The position numbers and the translations under genes were made by a program. A stretch of 64,000 nt of DNA from Babylonia areolata (lineage: Eukaryota; Mollusca; Gastropoda; Neogastropoda; Buccinidae), in assembly GCF_041734735.1 (NCBI RefSeq), contig NC_134907.1, positions 7,410,596 through 7,474,595 of the forward strand, written 5' to 3'. The number at the start of each line of letters is the position of its first letter. Positions within the stretch are counted from its first letter, which is position 1. Below the pieces are notes generated by a model. It did not search any database. It saw only the letters and a list, made by a program, of their open reading frames with translations, and was not told the DNA's origin. Positions 46,660 through 60,660 of this stretch are shown here, one piece after another.

Positions 46660-47280
46660 GTTTGATACCATAAATATACTGTAACTGTGTGTGGATACTG
46701 ACGTCTTTTTGTAGTTAATATGCGTGGATACTATTAAGATACTGGAGTTATTATGTGTGCATACTTTAAAAACTACTGTATTTTGTATACTGTAAAATGA
46801 TTGAACCGTGTGGATTCTATAAAATCACTGTAAGTAGTATCCACAGATACTACTGTAAAAAGAAATGTAGTTTGGATACTTCAAAATCATTGTAATTAGT
46901 TTTGTGTGGATACTATGGAATTCCTGTGGTTTGAATATGTGGATGCTATATTAATCACTTGATTTAGTATGCTTGAACACTATCAGAAATTTAAAAAAAA
47001 TACTATGGTATGTTAAATGTGTGGATACTCCTAAATTATTTCTGGTTGGTATATGTGGATACTACAAGATTTATGTGTGGATACAGTTTAACGAGTGCAG
47101 TTAGTATGTGTGGACACTATAAAATTAGTGTGGTTAGTATGTATGGATAACAAAAAAATTACTGTAGCATATGTGAATACTTAAAACTTTAAGTCTGAAT
47201 GTGTGAATTCTACCAAATTGCTGCAAGCGGTAATGTGGACACTATAAAACTACTGTAGTCAGTATATGTGGTTTGGGTTG
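46660..47280. repeat. 33-bp minisatellite, first stretch
   Basis: Units of the pattern GTGTGGATACTATAAAATTA followed by CTGTGGTTAGTAT. This left edge is the most diverged, as expected at the flank of an expanding array. It abuts the 80-bp satellite with little sequence between. Confidence 0.9.
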
Positions 47281-47963
47281 ATAGTACTGTTCCATGGTTA
47301 TTGTCTTGGTTGTGTGACGAATTTGACGGATCTGTTAGCATATTATCAGAGGGGTTTTGAATTTTGTGCAAACTATTTGTTGCTATTAAATAATTATAAC
47401 GCTGATATGACTGGGCGTAAACACTGTTTATACAAACTCTCGATAATGTCAATTTTGATTGAGGTGACGAAGAAGGAGGTTCTAAATGTTTCTAAACTTA
47501 AGTGTAAAAAGTAATGGTAAAGAGAACCTCAGATAATGTTTCTGTACTCCTTTTTTTTTTTTTTTCCTTTGTACACTGGTCTTTCCCACTAAGTCAGTGT
47601 GTGTGTGTGTCCGAGTTAGTGTCCACGTGTTTGTGTGTGTGTGTGTATGTGTGTGTGTGTGATCACTGTGCGTGTTTCTTTGCGTCTTTCTGTATGTGTG
47701 TATCTGTCACTGTGTGTGTGTGTGTGTGTGTGTCCGAATTTGTGTGTGTGTGTTCTTTCTGTATATGTGTGAGCGTGTTTGTGTCTATCTGTCACTCTGT
47801 GTGTGTGTGTGTGTGTGTGTCCGAATGTGTGTGTGTGTGTTTTTTCTGTATATGTGTGAGCGTGTTTGTGTCTGTCACTGTGTGTGTGTGTGTGTGTGTG
47901 TCCGAATTTGTGTGTGTGTGTGTTCTTTCTGTATATGTGTGAGCGTGTTTTTGTCTGTCTGTC

Positions 47964-47999
<36 letters not shown>

Positions 48000-48307
48000 T
48001 GAGTTTAAGTCTGTATGTGAATGTCAAAGTGTGAGCGTTTTGTTTGTTTTTTGTTTCATTTCGTCTTTTTTCTTTTCTTTGTGTGTGTGTGTGTTTCCCT
48101 CTTGTCTTTCTCCACCCACCTCCTCCCTCTCTCTCTCTCTCCCAGTCATTTTCTCTGTGTCTATCTTTGTAAGTTTGTGTCAGTGTGTGGATGGGTGTGT
48201 TCAGTTCAGAATGACTGTCTCCCCTTTCCTTTTCTCTCCCCCCCCCCCCCCCCCCTCCACCCCATCTCCCCTTTCGCTCAGGTCTTTTTCCATTTCTCAG
48301 GATAGTA
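47281..48307. repeat. Composite block U1
   Basis: First of six blocks. It runs from a unique-looking segment (CGAATTTGACGGATCTGTTA at 47318) through a (TG)n-rich part with a ~62-bp subunit (GTCCGAATTTGTG..TTCTTTCTGTATATGTG) to a C/T-rich part with C18 at 48238-48255, ending CTCAGGATAGTAGTTGTGG. Relative to U2 it lacks 177 bp, the segment at 48956-49132. Confidence 0.9.
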
Positions 48308-48788
48308 GTTGTGGATAATATAAAACTACTGAAGTATGGGTGGATATCATCAAATTGATGTGGTTAGTATGTGTGGATACTATATTACTGTGGTTAGCAC
48401 ATGTGGCTACTATAAAATTACCGTGGTTAGTATGTGTAGATACTTACTATGAAATTACTGAAGCACAGTTTGTGTGAATACAATGAAATAAATGTGGGTA
48501 GAATGTGTGGATACTATAAAATAACCGTGATTAGTGTAAGTGGATACTAAAAAAAATTATGGTGGTTAGTATGTGTGGATACTAAAAAAAATTACTGAAG
48601 CGTGTACTGTGGTTAGCACATGTGGCTACTATAAAATTACCGTGGTTAGTACGTGTGGATACCATAAAATTACAGTGACTATTGTGTGTGGATGCTATAA
48701 AATTAGTGTGGTTAGTATGTGTGGATAATAAACAAATTACTGAAGTACAGTATATGTGGATACCGTATCACTGTGGTTAGTGTATGTG
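48308..48788. repeat. 33-bp minisatellite, second stretch
   Basis: About 14 units between blocks U1 and U2, many with GTGGTTAGTATGTGTGGATA. Confidence 0.9.
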
Positions 48789-49761
48789 GCGAATTTGACG
48801 GATCTGTTAGCATATTATCAGAGGGGTTTTGAATTTTGTGCAAACTATTTGTTGCTATTAAATAATTATAACGCTGATATGACTGGGCGTAAACACTGTT
48901 TATACAAACTCTCGATAATGTCAATTTTGATTGAGGTGACGAAGAAGGAGGTTCTGAAGGTAGAAGTTTAATTGTTTCACAAGTACTGATCATGATGCTT
49001 TAACTTGTATAAAAAAAAAAAAAGAAAAAGAAAAAAAAGTTGTGCTTTAAGAATGGGTGAAAGCTTCCCCTTTTTTTTTCTTTAAAAAAGGAAAAAAAGA
49101 AGAGTGATTGCCATGAGGTTTGATACACCACAAAATGTTTCTAAACTTAAGTGTAAAAAGTAATGGTAAAGAGAACCTCAGATAATGTTTCTGTACTCCT
49201 TTTTTTTTTTTTTTCCTTTGTACACTGGTCTTTCCCACTAAGTCAGTGTGTGTGTGTGTCCGAGTTAGTGTCCACGTATTTGTATGTGTGTGTGTGTGTG
49301 ATCACTGTGCGGTGTTTCGTTGTGTCTTTCTGTATGTGTGTGTCTGTCACTGTGTGTGTGTGTGTGTGTGTGTCCGAATGTGTGTGTGTGTGTTCTTTCT
49401 GTATATGTGTGAGCGTGTTTTTCTCTGTCAGTCACTCTGTGTGTGTGTGTGTGAGTGAGTGAGTTTTAAGTCTGTATGTGAATGTCATAGTGTGAGCGTT
49501 TTGTTTGTTTTTTGTTTCGTTTCGTCTTTTTTCTTTTCTTTGTGTGTGTATGTGTTTCCCTCTTGTCTTTCTCCACCCACCTCCTCCCTCTCTCTCTCTC
49601 TCTCCTAGTCATTTTCTCTGTGTCTATCTTTGTAAGTTTGTGTCAGTGTGTGGATGGGTGTGTTAAGTTCAGAATGATTGTCTCCCCTTTCCTTTTCTCT
49701 CCCCCCCCCCTCCCACCTCATCTCCCCTTTCACTCAGGTCTTTTTCCATCTCTCAGGATAG
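48789..49761. repeat. Composite block U2
   Basis: Same order of parts as U1, starting CGAATTTGACGG at 48790. It adds a ~177-bp A/T-rich segment containing CTGATCATGATGCTTTAACT and a near-palindromic T9/A7 tract. Confidence 0.9.
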
Positions 49762-51485
49762 TAGTTGTGGGTAATATAAAACTACTGAAGTACTGTATGG
49801 GTGGATATCATCAAATTGATGTGGTTAGTATGTGTGGATACTATATTACTGTGGTTAGCACATGTGGCTACTAAAAAATTACCGTGGTTAGTATGTGTAG
49901 ATACTTACTATGAAATTGCTGAAGCACAGTTTGTGTGGATACCATGAAATAAATGTGGCTAGAATGTGTGGATACTATAAAATGACCGTGATTAGTGTAA
50001 GTGGATACTAAAAAAAATTATGGTGGTTAGTATGTGTGGATACTAAAAAAAAATTACTGAAGCACAACAGATGTGGATACCATATTACTTTGGTTAGAAA
50101 ATGTGGATACTAAAAAATTATCGTGGTTAGTATGTGTCATTGTGTGGATACCATAAAATTACAGTGACTATTATGTGTGGATGCTATAAAATTAGTGTAG
50201 TTAGTATGTGTGGATACTAAACAAATTACTGAAGTACAGTATATGTGGATACCGTATCACTGCGGTTAGTATATGTGGATACTATAAAAATTACCGTGGT
50301 TATTAAATATGGATACCATAAGACTATGGTAGTTAGTAAGTGTGGATACTATGAAAACAGTACAGTAAGTGTGGATACTACAAAAATTACTGTGGCTTGT
50401 ATGTTTGTAGATACCATGAAATAAATGTGGTTAGTATGTGTGGATATTATAAAATAACCGTGATTAGTATAAGTGGATACTAAAAAAAATTATCGTGGTT
50501 AGTATGTGTGGATACTAAAAAAAAATACTGAAGCACAGTAGATGTGGACACCATATTACTGTGGTTAGAAAATGTGGATACTATAAAATTATCGTGGTTA
50601 GTATGTGTGGATACCATGAAATTACGGTGGCTCGTATGTGTGGATACTATAAAATTAGTGTGGTTAGTATGTGTGGATACTAAACAAATTACTGAAATAC
50701 AGTATATGTGGATACTAAAAAAACCACAAAAAAACCATGGTTATTAAATGTGGATACCGTAAGACTATGGTAGTTAGTTAGTGTGGATACTTTGAAAATA
50801 CTTCAGTACAGTAAGTGTGGATACTACAAAAATTACTGAAATAAATGTGGTTAGTAAGTGTGCATATTAAAAAATAACTGTTTAAGTGCAGTGGATACTA
50901 AAAAAAATTATGGTTAGTATGTGTGGATACTAAAAAATTACTGAAGCACAGTAGATGTGGATACCATATTACTGTGGTTAGAAAATGTGGATACTATAAA
51001 ATTATCGTGGTTAGTATGTGTGGATACCATGAAATTACGGTGGCTAGTATGTGTGGATACTATAAAATTAGTGTGATTAGTATGTGTGGATACTAAACAA
51101 ATTACTGAAGTACAATATATGTGGATACTAAAAAAAAAAAATATTACCATGGTTATTAAATGTGGATACAGTAAGACTATGGTAGTTAGTAAGTGTGGAT
51201 ACTATGAAAACAGTACAGTAAGTGTGGATACTACAAAAATTACTGTGGCTTGTATGTTTGTAGATACCATGAAATAAATGTGGTTAGTATGAGTGGATAT
51301 TATAAAATAACCATGATTAGTATAAGTGGATACTAAAAAATTATCGTGGCTAGTATGTGTGGATACCATAAAATTACAGTGACTATTATGTGTGGATGCT
51401 ATAAAATTAGTGTGGTTAGTATGTGTGGATAATAAACAAATTACTTAAGTACAGTATATGTGGATACCGTATCACTGTGGTTAGT
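49762..51485. repeat. 33-bp minisatellite, third stretch
   Basis: About 50 units. The order of variant units is repeated almost exactly at 52606-54325, so the two stretches are copies of one another. Confidence 0.95.
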
Positions 51486-52605
51486 ATATGTGACGAATTT
51501 GACGGATCTGTTAGCATATTATCAAAATCTATTTGTTGCTACTAATAACGCTGATATGACTGGACGTAAACACTGTTTATACAAACTCTCGATAATGTCA
51601 ATTTTGATTGAGGTGACGAAGAAGGAGGTTCTGAAGGTAGAAGTTTAATTGTTTCACAAATACTGATCATGATGCTTTAACTTGTATAAAAAAGAAAAAG
51701 AAAAAAAAAGTTGTGCTTTAAGAATGGGTGAAAGCTTCCCCTTTTTTTTTCCTTAAAAAAAGAAAAAAAAGAAGAGTGATTGCCATGAGGTTTGATACAC
51801 CACAAAATGTTTCTAAACTTAAGTGTAAAAAGTAATGGTAAAGAGAACCTCAGATAATGTTTCTGTACTCTTTTTTTTTTTTTTTTTCCTTTGTACACTG
51901 GTCTTTCCCACTAAGTCAGTGTGTGTGTCTCTGAGTTGGTGTCCACGTGTTTGTATGTGTGTGTGTGTGTGTGATCACTATACGTGTTTCTTTGTGTCTT
52001 TCTGTATGTGTGTATCTGTCTGTCACTCTGTGTGTGTGTGTGTGTCCAAATTTGTGTGTGTGTGTTCTTTCTGTATATGTGTGAGCGTGTTTGTGTCTGT
52101 CTGTCACTCTGTGTGTGTGTGTGTGCGTGTCCGAATTTGTGTGTGTGTGTTTTTTCTGTATATGTGTGAGCGTGTTTGTGTCCGTCTGTCACTGTGTGTG
52201 TGTGTGTGTGTCCGAATTTGTGTGTGTGTGTTCTTTCTGTATATGTGTGAGCGTGTTTTTGTCTGTCAGTCACTCTGTGTGTGTGTGTGTGAGTGAGTGA
52301 GTTTTAAGTCTGTATGTGAATGTCATAGTGTGAGCGTTTTGTTTGTTTTTTGTTTCGTTTCGTCTTTTTTCTTTTCTCTGTGTGTGTGTGTGTGTTTCCC
52401 TCCTGTCTTTCTCCACCCACCTCCTCCCCCTCTCTCTCTCTCCTAGTCATTTTCTCTGTGTCTATCTTTGTAAGTTTGTGTCAGTGTGTGGATGGGTGTG
52501 TGAAGTTCAGAATGACTGTCTCCCCTTTCCTTTTCTCTCCCCCCCTCCCCCCTCCACCCCATCTCCCCTTTCGCTCAGGTCTTTTTCCATCTCTCAGGAT
52601 AGTAG
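51486..52605. repeat. Composite block U3
   Basis: Starts CGAATTTGACGG at 51494, with a small deletion in the unique segment (TATCAAAATCTATTTG) and an expanded set of ~62-bp TG-rich subunits. Confidence 0.9.
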
Positions 52606-54325
52606 TTGTGGATAATATAAAACTACTGAAGTATGGGTGGATATCATCAAATTGATGTGGTTAGTATGTGTGGATACTATATTACTGTGGTTAGCACATG
52701 TGGCTACTATAAAATTACCGTGGTTAGTATGTGTAGATATTTACTATGAAATTACTTAAGCACAGTTTGTGTGGATACCATGAAATAAATGTGGCTAGAA
52801 TGTGTGGATACTATAAAATGACTGTGATTAGTATAAGTGGATACTAAAAAAAATTATGGTGGTTAGTATGTGTGGATATTTTTTTAAAAATTACTGAAGC
52901 ACAGCAGATGTGGATACCATATTACTGTGGTTAGAAAATGTGGATACTAAAAAATTATCGTGGTTAGTATGTGTCATTGTGTGGATACCATAAAATTACA
53001 GTGACTATTATGTGTGGATGCTATAAAATTAGTGTAGTTAGTATGTGTGGATACTAAACAAATTACTGAAGTACAGTATATGTGGATACCATATCACTGC
53101 GGTTAGTATATGTGGATACTATAAAAATTACCGTGGTTATTAAATATGGATACCATAAGACTATGGTAGTTAGTAAGTGTGGATACTATGAAAACAGTAC
53201 AGTAAGTGTGGATACTACAAAAATTACTGTGGCTTGTATGTTTGTAGATACCATGAAATAAATGTGGTTAGTATGTGTGGATATTATAAAATAACCGTGA
53301 TTAGTATAAGTGGATACTAAAAAAAATTATCGTGGTTAGTATGTGTGGATACTAAAAAAAAATACTGAAGCACAGTAGATGTGGACACCATATTACTGTG
53401 GTTAGAAAATGTGGATACTATAAAATTATCGTGGTTAGTATGTGTGGATACCATGAAATTACGGTGGCTCGTATGTGTGGATACTATCAAATTAGTGTGG
53501 TTAGTATGTGTGGATACTAAACAAATTACTGAAATACAGTATATGTGGATACTAAAAAAAACACAAAAAAACCATGGTTATTAAATGTGGATACCGTAAG
53601 ACTATGGTAGTTAGTTAGTGTGGATACTTTGAAAATACTTCAGTACAGTAAGTGTGGATACTACAAAAATTACTGAAATAAATGTGGTTAGTAAGTGTGC
53701 ATATTAAAAAATAACTGTTTAAGTGCAGTGGATACTAAAAAAAAATTATGGTTAGTATGTGTGGATACTAAAAAATTACTGAAGCACAGTAGATGTGGAT
53801 ACCATATTACTGTGGTTAGAAAATGTGGATACTATTAAATTATCGTGGTTAGTATGTGTGGATACCATGAAATTACGGTGGCTAGTATGTGTGGATACTA
53901 TAAAATTAGTGTGATTAGTATGTGTGGATACTAAACAAATTACTGAAGTACAATATATGTGGATACTAAAAAAAAAAATATTACCATGGTTATTAAATGT
54001 GGATACAGTAAGACTATGGTAGTTAGTAAGTGTGGATACTATGAAAACAGTACAGTAAGTGTGGATACTACAAAAATTACTGTGGCTTGTATGTTTGTAG
54101 ATACCATGAAATAAATGTGGTTAGTATGAGTGGATATTATAAAATAACCATGATTAGTATAAGTGGATACTAAAAAATTATCGTGGCTAGTATGTGTGGA
54201 TACCATAAAATTACAGTGACTATTATGTGTGGATGCTATAAAATTAGTGTGGTTAGTATGTGTGGATAATAAACAAATTACTGAAGTACAGTATATCTGG
54301 ATACCGTATCACTGTGGTTAGTGTA
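52606..54325. repeat. 33-bp minisatellite, fourth stretch
   Basis: Near-identical to 49762-51485, including rare variants such as GTGTCATTGTGTGGATACC. Confidence 0.95.
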
Positions 54326-55304
54326 TGTGGCGAATTTGACGGATCTGTTAGCATATTATCAAAGGGGTTTTGAATTTTGTGCAATCTATTTGTTGCTGTT
54401 AATAACGCTGATATGACTGGACGTAAACACTGTTTATACAAACTCTCAATAATGTCAATTTTGATTGAGGTGACAAAGAAGGAGGTTCTGAAGGTAGAAG
54501 TTTGGTTCACAGATACTGATCATGATGCTTTAACTTGTATAAAAAAGAAAAAAAAGTTGTGCTTTAAGAATGGGTGAAAGCTTCCCCTTTTTTTTCTTAA
54601 AAAAAGAAAAAAAAGAAGAGTGATTGCCATGAGGTTTGATACACCACAAAATGTTTCTAAACTTAAGTGTAAAACGTAATGGTAAAGAGAACCTCAGATA
54701 ATGTTTCTGTACTCCTTTTTTTTTCTTCTTTTTTTTTTCCCTTTGTACACTGGTCTTTCCCACTAAGTCAGTGTGTGTGTGTCCGAGTTAGTGTCCACAT
54801 GTTTGTATGTATGTGTGTGTGTGTGATCACTGTGCGTGTTTCTTTGTGTCTTTCTGTATGTGTGTATCTGTCTGTCTGTCACTGTGTGTGTGTGTGTGTG
54901 TCCGAATGTGTGTGTGTGTGTTCTTTCTGTATATGTGTGAGCGTGTTTGTGTCTGTCTGTCACTCTGTGTGTGTGTGTGTGTGTGTGTGAGTGAGTTTTA
55001 AGTCTGTATGTGAATGTCAAAGTGTGAGCGTTTTGTTTGTTTTTTGTTTCGTTTCGTCTTTTTTTCTTTTCTTTGTGTGTGTGTGTATGTGTTTCCCTCT
55101 TGTCTTTCTCCACCCACCTCCTCCCTCTCTCTCTCTCCCAGTCATTTTCTCTGTGTCTATCTTTGTAAGTTTGTGTCAGTGTGTGGATGGGGGTGTGAAG
55201 TTCAGAATGACTGTCTCCCCTTTCCTTTTCTCTCCCCCCCCTCCCCCCTCCACCCCATCTCCCCTTTCGCTCAGGTCTTTTTCCATCTCTCAGGATAGTA
55301 GTTG
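54326..55304. repeat. Composite block U4
   Basis: Starts CGAATTTGACGG at 54331. Carries all parts including the 177-bp-type segment. Confidence 0.9.
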
Positions 55305-56183
55305 TGGATAATATAAAATTACTGAAGTACTGTATGGGTGGATATCATCAAATTGATGTGGTTTGTATGTGTGGATACTATATTACTGTGGTTAGCACAT
55401 GTGGCCACTATAAAATTACTGTGGTTAGTATGTGTAGATACTTACTATGAAATTACTTAAGCACAGTTTATGTGGATACCATGAAATAAATGTGGCTAGA
55501 ATGTGTGGATACTATAAAATGACTGTGATTAGTATAATAAGTGGATACTAAAAAAATTTATTGTGGTTAGTATGTGTGGATATTTAAAAAAAAAAATTAC
55601 TGAAGCACAGCAGATGTGGATACCATATTACTTTGGTTAGAAAATGTGGATACTAAAACATTATCGTGGTTAGTATGTGTCATTGTGTGGATACCATAAA
55701 ATTACAGTGACTATTATGTGTGGATGCTATAAAATTAGTGTGGTTAGTATGTGTGGATACTAAACAAATTACTGAAGTACAGTATATGTGGATACCATAT
55801 CACTGCGGTTAGTATATGTGGATACTATAAAAATTACTGTGGTTATTAAATATGGATATCATAAGACTATGGTAGTTAGTAAGTGTGGATACTATGAAAA
55901 CAGTACAGTAAGTGTGGATACTACAAAAATTACTGTGGCTTGTATGTTTGTAGATACCATGAAATAAATGTGGTTAGTATGTGTGGATATTATAAAATAA
56001 CCGTGATTAGTATAAGTGGATACTAAAAAATTATCGTGGCTAGTATGTGTGGATACCATAAAATTACAGTGACTATTATATGTGGATGCTATAAAATTAG
56101 TGTGGTTAGTATGTGTGGATAATAAACAAATTACTGAAGTACAGTATATGTGGATACCGTATCACTGTGGTTAGTGTATGTGG
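55305..56183. repeat. 33-bp minisatellite, fifth stretch
   Basis: A shortened version of the third and fourth stretches. It keeps their first and last parts but lacks about 850 bp of the middle. Confidence 0.9.
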
Positions 56184-57141
56184 CGAAGGCGAATTTGACG
56201 GATCTGTTAGCATATTATCAAAGGGGTTTTGAATTTTGTGCAATCTATTTGTTGCTGTTAATAACGCTGATATGACTGGACGTAAACACTGTTTATACAA
56301 ACTCTCGATAATGTCAATTTTGATTGAGGTGACAAAGAAGGAGGTTCTGAAGGTAGAAGTTTGGTTCACAAATACTGATCATGATGCTTTAACTTTTTAA
56401 AGAAAAAAAAGTTGTGCTTTAAGAATGGGTGAAAGCTTCCCCTTTTTTTTTCTTAAAAAAAGAAGAGTGATTGCCATGAGGTTTGATACACCACAAAATG
56501 TTTCTAAACTTAAGTGTAAAAAGTAATGGTAAAGAGAACCTCAGATAATGTTTCTGTACTCCTTTTTTTCTTTTTTCCTTTGTACACTGGTCTTTCCCAC
56601 TAAGTCAGTGTGTGTGTGTGTCTGTCACTGTGTGTGTGTGTGTGTGTCCGAGTTAGTGTCCACGTGTTTGTGTGTGTGTGTGTGTGATCACTGTGCGTGT
56701 TTCTTTGTGTCTTTCTGTATGTGTGTGTCTGTCACTGTGTGTGTGTGTCCGAATTTGTGTGTGTGTGTTCTTTCTGTATATGTGTGAGCGTGTTTGTGTC
56801 TGTCTGTCACTCTGTGTGTGTGTGTGTGTGAGTGAGTTTTAAGTCTGTATGTGAATGTCATAGTGTGAGCGTTTTGTTTGTTTTTTGTTTCGTTTCGTCT
56901 TTTTTCTTTTCTCTGTGTGTGTGTGTGTGTTTCCCTCTTGTCTTTCTCCACCCACCTCCTCCCTCTCTCTCTCTCCTAGTCATTTTCTCTGTGTCTATCT
57001 TTGTAAGTTTGTGTCAGTGTGTGGATGGGTGTGTGAAGTTCAGAATGATTGTCTCCCCTTTCCTTTTCTCTCCCCCCCCTCCCCCCTCCACCCCATCTCC
57101 CCTTTCACTCAGGTCTTTTTCCATCTCTCAGGATAGTAGTT
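56184..57141. repeat. Composite block U5
   Basis: Starts at 56190 after a 6-bp duplication (GGCGAAGGCGAATT). It has an extra TG-rich subunit near 56620 and shortened A/T runs. Confidence 0.9.
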
Positions 57142-59180
57142 GTGGATAATATAAAACTACTGAAGTACTGTATGGGTGGATATCATCAAATTGATGTGGT
57201 TAGTATGTGTGGATACTATATTACTGTGGTTAGCACATGTGGCTACTATAAAATTACCGTGGTTAGTATGTGTAGATACTTACTATGAAATTACTGAAGC
57301 ACAGTTTGTGTGGATACCATGAAATAAATGTGGCTAGAATGTGTGGATACTATAAAATGACTGTGATTAGTATAAGTGGATACTAAAAAAAATTATTGTG
57401 GTTAGTATGTGTGGATATTTTTTAAAAAATTACTGAAGCACAGCAGATGTGGATACCATATTACTGTGGTTAGAAAATGTGGATACTAAAAAATTATCAT
57501 GGTTAGTATGTGTGGAGACCATAAAATTACGGTGACCATTATGTGTGGATACTATAAAATTAGTGTGGTTAGTATGTGTGGATACTAAACAATTAACTGA
57601 AGTAGAGTATATGTGGATACCGTATCACTGTGGTTAGTATATGTGGACACTATTAAAAAAATAACTGTGGTTATTAAATGTGGATACCATAGGACTATGG
57701 TAGTTAGTAAGGGTGGATGCTTTGAAAATACTTCAGTAAGTGTGGATACTACAAAAATTACTGTGGCTAGTCAGTGTGTAGATACCATGAAATAAATGTG
57801 GTTAGTATGTGTGCATATTAAAAAATAACTGTGGTTAGTTTAAGTGCAGTGGATACTAAAAAAAATATCATGGTTAGTAGTATGTGTGGATACTAAAAAA
57901 AAATACTGAAGCACAGTAGTTGTGGATACCGTTTTACTGTGGTTAGAAAATGTGGATACTATAAAATTATTGTGGTTAGTATGTGTGGATACCATGAAAT
58001 TATGGTTGCTAGTATGTGTGGATATTATAAAATTAGTGCGGTTAGTATGTGTGGATACTAAACAAATTACTGAAATACAGTATATGTGGATACTAAAAAA
58101 ACAAAAACAAACCATGGTTATTAAATGTGGATACCATAAGACTATGGTAGTTAGTAAGTGTGGATACTTTGAAAATACTTCAGTAAGTGTGGATACTACA
58201 AAAATTACTTAAATAAATGTGGTTAGTATGTGTGCATATTAAAAAATAACTGTTTAAGTGCAGTGGATACTAAAAAAAAATTATGGTTAGTATGTGTGGA
58301 TACTAAAAAATTACTGAAGCACAGTAGATGTGGATACCATATTACTGTGGTTAGAAAATGTGGATACTATAAAATTATCATGGTTAGTATGTGTGGATAC
58401 CATGAAATTACGGTGGCTAGTATGTGTGGATACTATAAAATTATTGTGGTTAGTATGTGTGGATATTAAACAAATTACTGAAGTACAATATATGTGGATA
58501 CTATAAAAAAAATTTTTTACCATGGTTATTAAATGTGGATACCATAAGACTATGGTAGTTAGTAAGTGTGGATACTTTAAAAATACTTCAGTACAGTAAG
58601 TGTGGATACTACAAAAATTACTGAAATAAATGTTGTTAGTATGTGTGGAAATTAAAAAAAAACAGTGGTTAGTTTAAGTGCAGTGTATACTAAATTTTTG
58701 TGGTTAGTATGTGTGAATACTAAAAAATTACTGAAGCACAGTAGATGTGGATACCATATTACTGTGGTTAGAAAATGTAGATACTATAAAACTACTGTGG
58801 TTAGTATGTGTGGATACCATGAAATTTCAGTGGTTAGTATGTGTGGACACTATAGTATAAAATTACAGTGGTTAGTATATGTGGATACTAAAAATGACTG
58901 AAGTACAGTATATGTGGATACCGTATTACTGTGGTTAGTATATGTGGCTACTATAAAATTACTGTGGTTATTAAATGTGAATACCATAAGTGTGGATACT
59001 ATGAAAATAAGTACAGTAAGTGTGGATACTGCAAAAATCAGTGTGGTTAGTATGTGTTATTACTATAAAAACTGCTGAAAGTAGTACGTGTCAGTACTAA
59101 AAAAAATAATTGTATGGATACTATAAAATAACTGTCATTGTATGGATACTATAAAATTACTGTGGTTCACCGTATGTGTG
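57142..59180. repeat. 33-bp minisatellite, sixth stretch
   Basis: About 60 units with its own order of variants, including duplicated ~440-bp segments (compare about 57900 on with about 58310 on and 58740 on). Confidence 0.9.
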
Positions 59181-59519
59181 GTTGTACTGACCGATACATT
59201 CCATCAGGTGTGTAAATGAAAACCCACTTGCAGATGTTCATAGCATATTTTTATTTTTGAAAAAACAAAGCCTCTTTGAATGATCTAAAACAAGGAATGG
59301 TGATAAACTGTCTCATGATGCTGTGTTCATGTTTTTGTACTGTGATAAAGACCTCAAACTGAAACAAAATCAAACAATATTATTGGTAATGTTACATGTA
59401 CTAAAATTTAACAAATGTCTGTTTTAAATCAAACACATCCTTGTAAGTATTTATGCCATGATGCACTTTAACAAATACAGTTTAAATGGAATTGTTTTTA
59501 AGACACTCGAGGCCCTCTT
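59181..59519. other. AT-rich spacer resembling the 80-bp satellite in places
   Basis: Non-tandem AT-rich DNA. AACAAATGTCTGTTTTAAAT and TTTAAATGGAATTGTTTTTA around 59410-59500 recall diverged 80-bp monomers. Confidence 0.4.
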
Positions 59520-60050
59520 ATATCACTGCTGTCATCTTGGTTGTGTGACAGAAATATGGATGGATCTGTTGGCATATTATCATTTAGAGGGTTTCAGAAC
59601 ATGTGCAGTGCTTTAAGTATTATTATTGATAGCCCTGATTTCATTTTGTACTATATGTGCGTGTGTCTGAGTGTGTGTATGCATGAAAATGTGTGTCTTG
59701 AGTGTCTGTGTGTGCATATAGTGGTGTGTGTGTGTGTACTGATGTGTCTGAGTATGAATATATTATATGTATCTACTCTTGTGGATGGGTGTGGGGTGGA
59801 TGGGTGTGGGAAGTTCAGAATGATTTTCTTCTCTTCCTTCCTCTCTCTACCCATCTCACCGTCTTTGTTTCTGCTCCTCCCCCCCCCCCCCCCCACCCCC
59901 TCTGTTAGTCTGTCACTATCTACACATGTTTCTGTCTGCCCATCTGTTGATTACTGTGTGGCTGCATCTTGGTGGTTAGGAATGCTTGTCCTCTTTGCCT
60001 GTTCCTGACCTTCTCTCTTGTCTGTGTTATTTCTCTCCCCCCCCCCACCC
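59520..60050. repeat. Composite block U6, diverged and truncated
   Basis: TCTTGGTTGTGTGACAGAAA at about 59533 matches the start of U1, followed by shortened unique and TG-rich parts, GTGGATGGGTGTG twice and a C16 run at 59879-59894. It is the most diverged block. The 177-bp-type segment is absent. Confidence 0.8.
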
Positions 60051-60054
60051 CTTC

Positions 60055-60570
60055 TCTCTGTCTCATTTCTCTCTCCCCCACCCATCTCTATCTCTCCACC
60101 CACCCATCTCTATCTCCACACACACACACACACACAAATATCTATCTCTCCACCCACCCATCTCTATCTCTCCACCCACCCATCTCTATCTCCACACACA
60201 CACAAATATCTATCTCTCCACCCACCCATCTCTATCTCTCCACCCACCCATCTCTATCTCCCCCCCCCCACACACACACACACACACACAAATATCTATC
60301 TCTCCACCCACCCATCTCTATCCCCACAACCATCTTTCTCTCCACCCACCCATCTCTATCTCCCCTGCCCCCATCTCTATCTCTCCACCCACCCATCTCT
60401 ATCTCTCCACCCACCCATCTCTATCTCCCTCCCACCCATCTTTCTCTCCCCACAACCATCTCAAGTCTCCCCCACCCATCTCTATCTCTCTTCCCCATCT
60501 CTGTCCCCCCCTCCCTCCCTCCCCTATCTCTCTCCCCACCCATCTCATCTCATCTCCTTCCACCCACCCC
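60055..60570. repeat. ~22-bp C-rich minisatellite
   Basis: CCACCCACCCATCTCTATCT units with (CA)n interludes, occupying the place of the C/T-rich part of the composite block. Confidence 0.9.
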
Positions 60571-60660
60571 CTCTCTGCCAGTCTGTCATTTTCTCTGTAT
60601 CCATCTGACGCTGTGTATCATGAGTGTAGGTAGTTTAAGAGTATGTCGTCTTTCTTTCTT

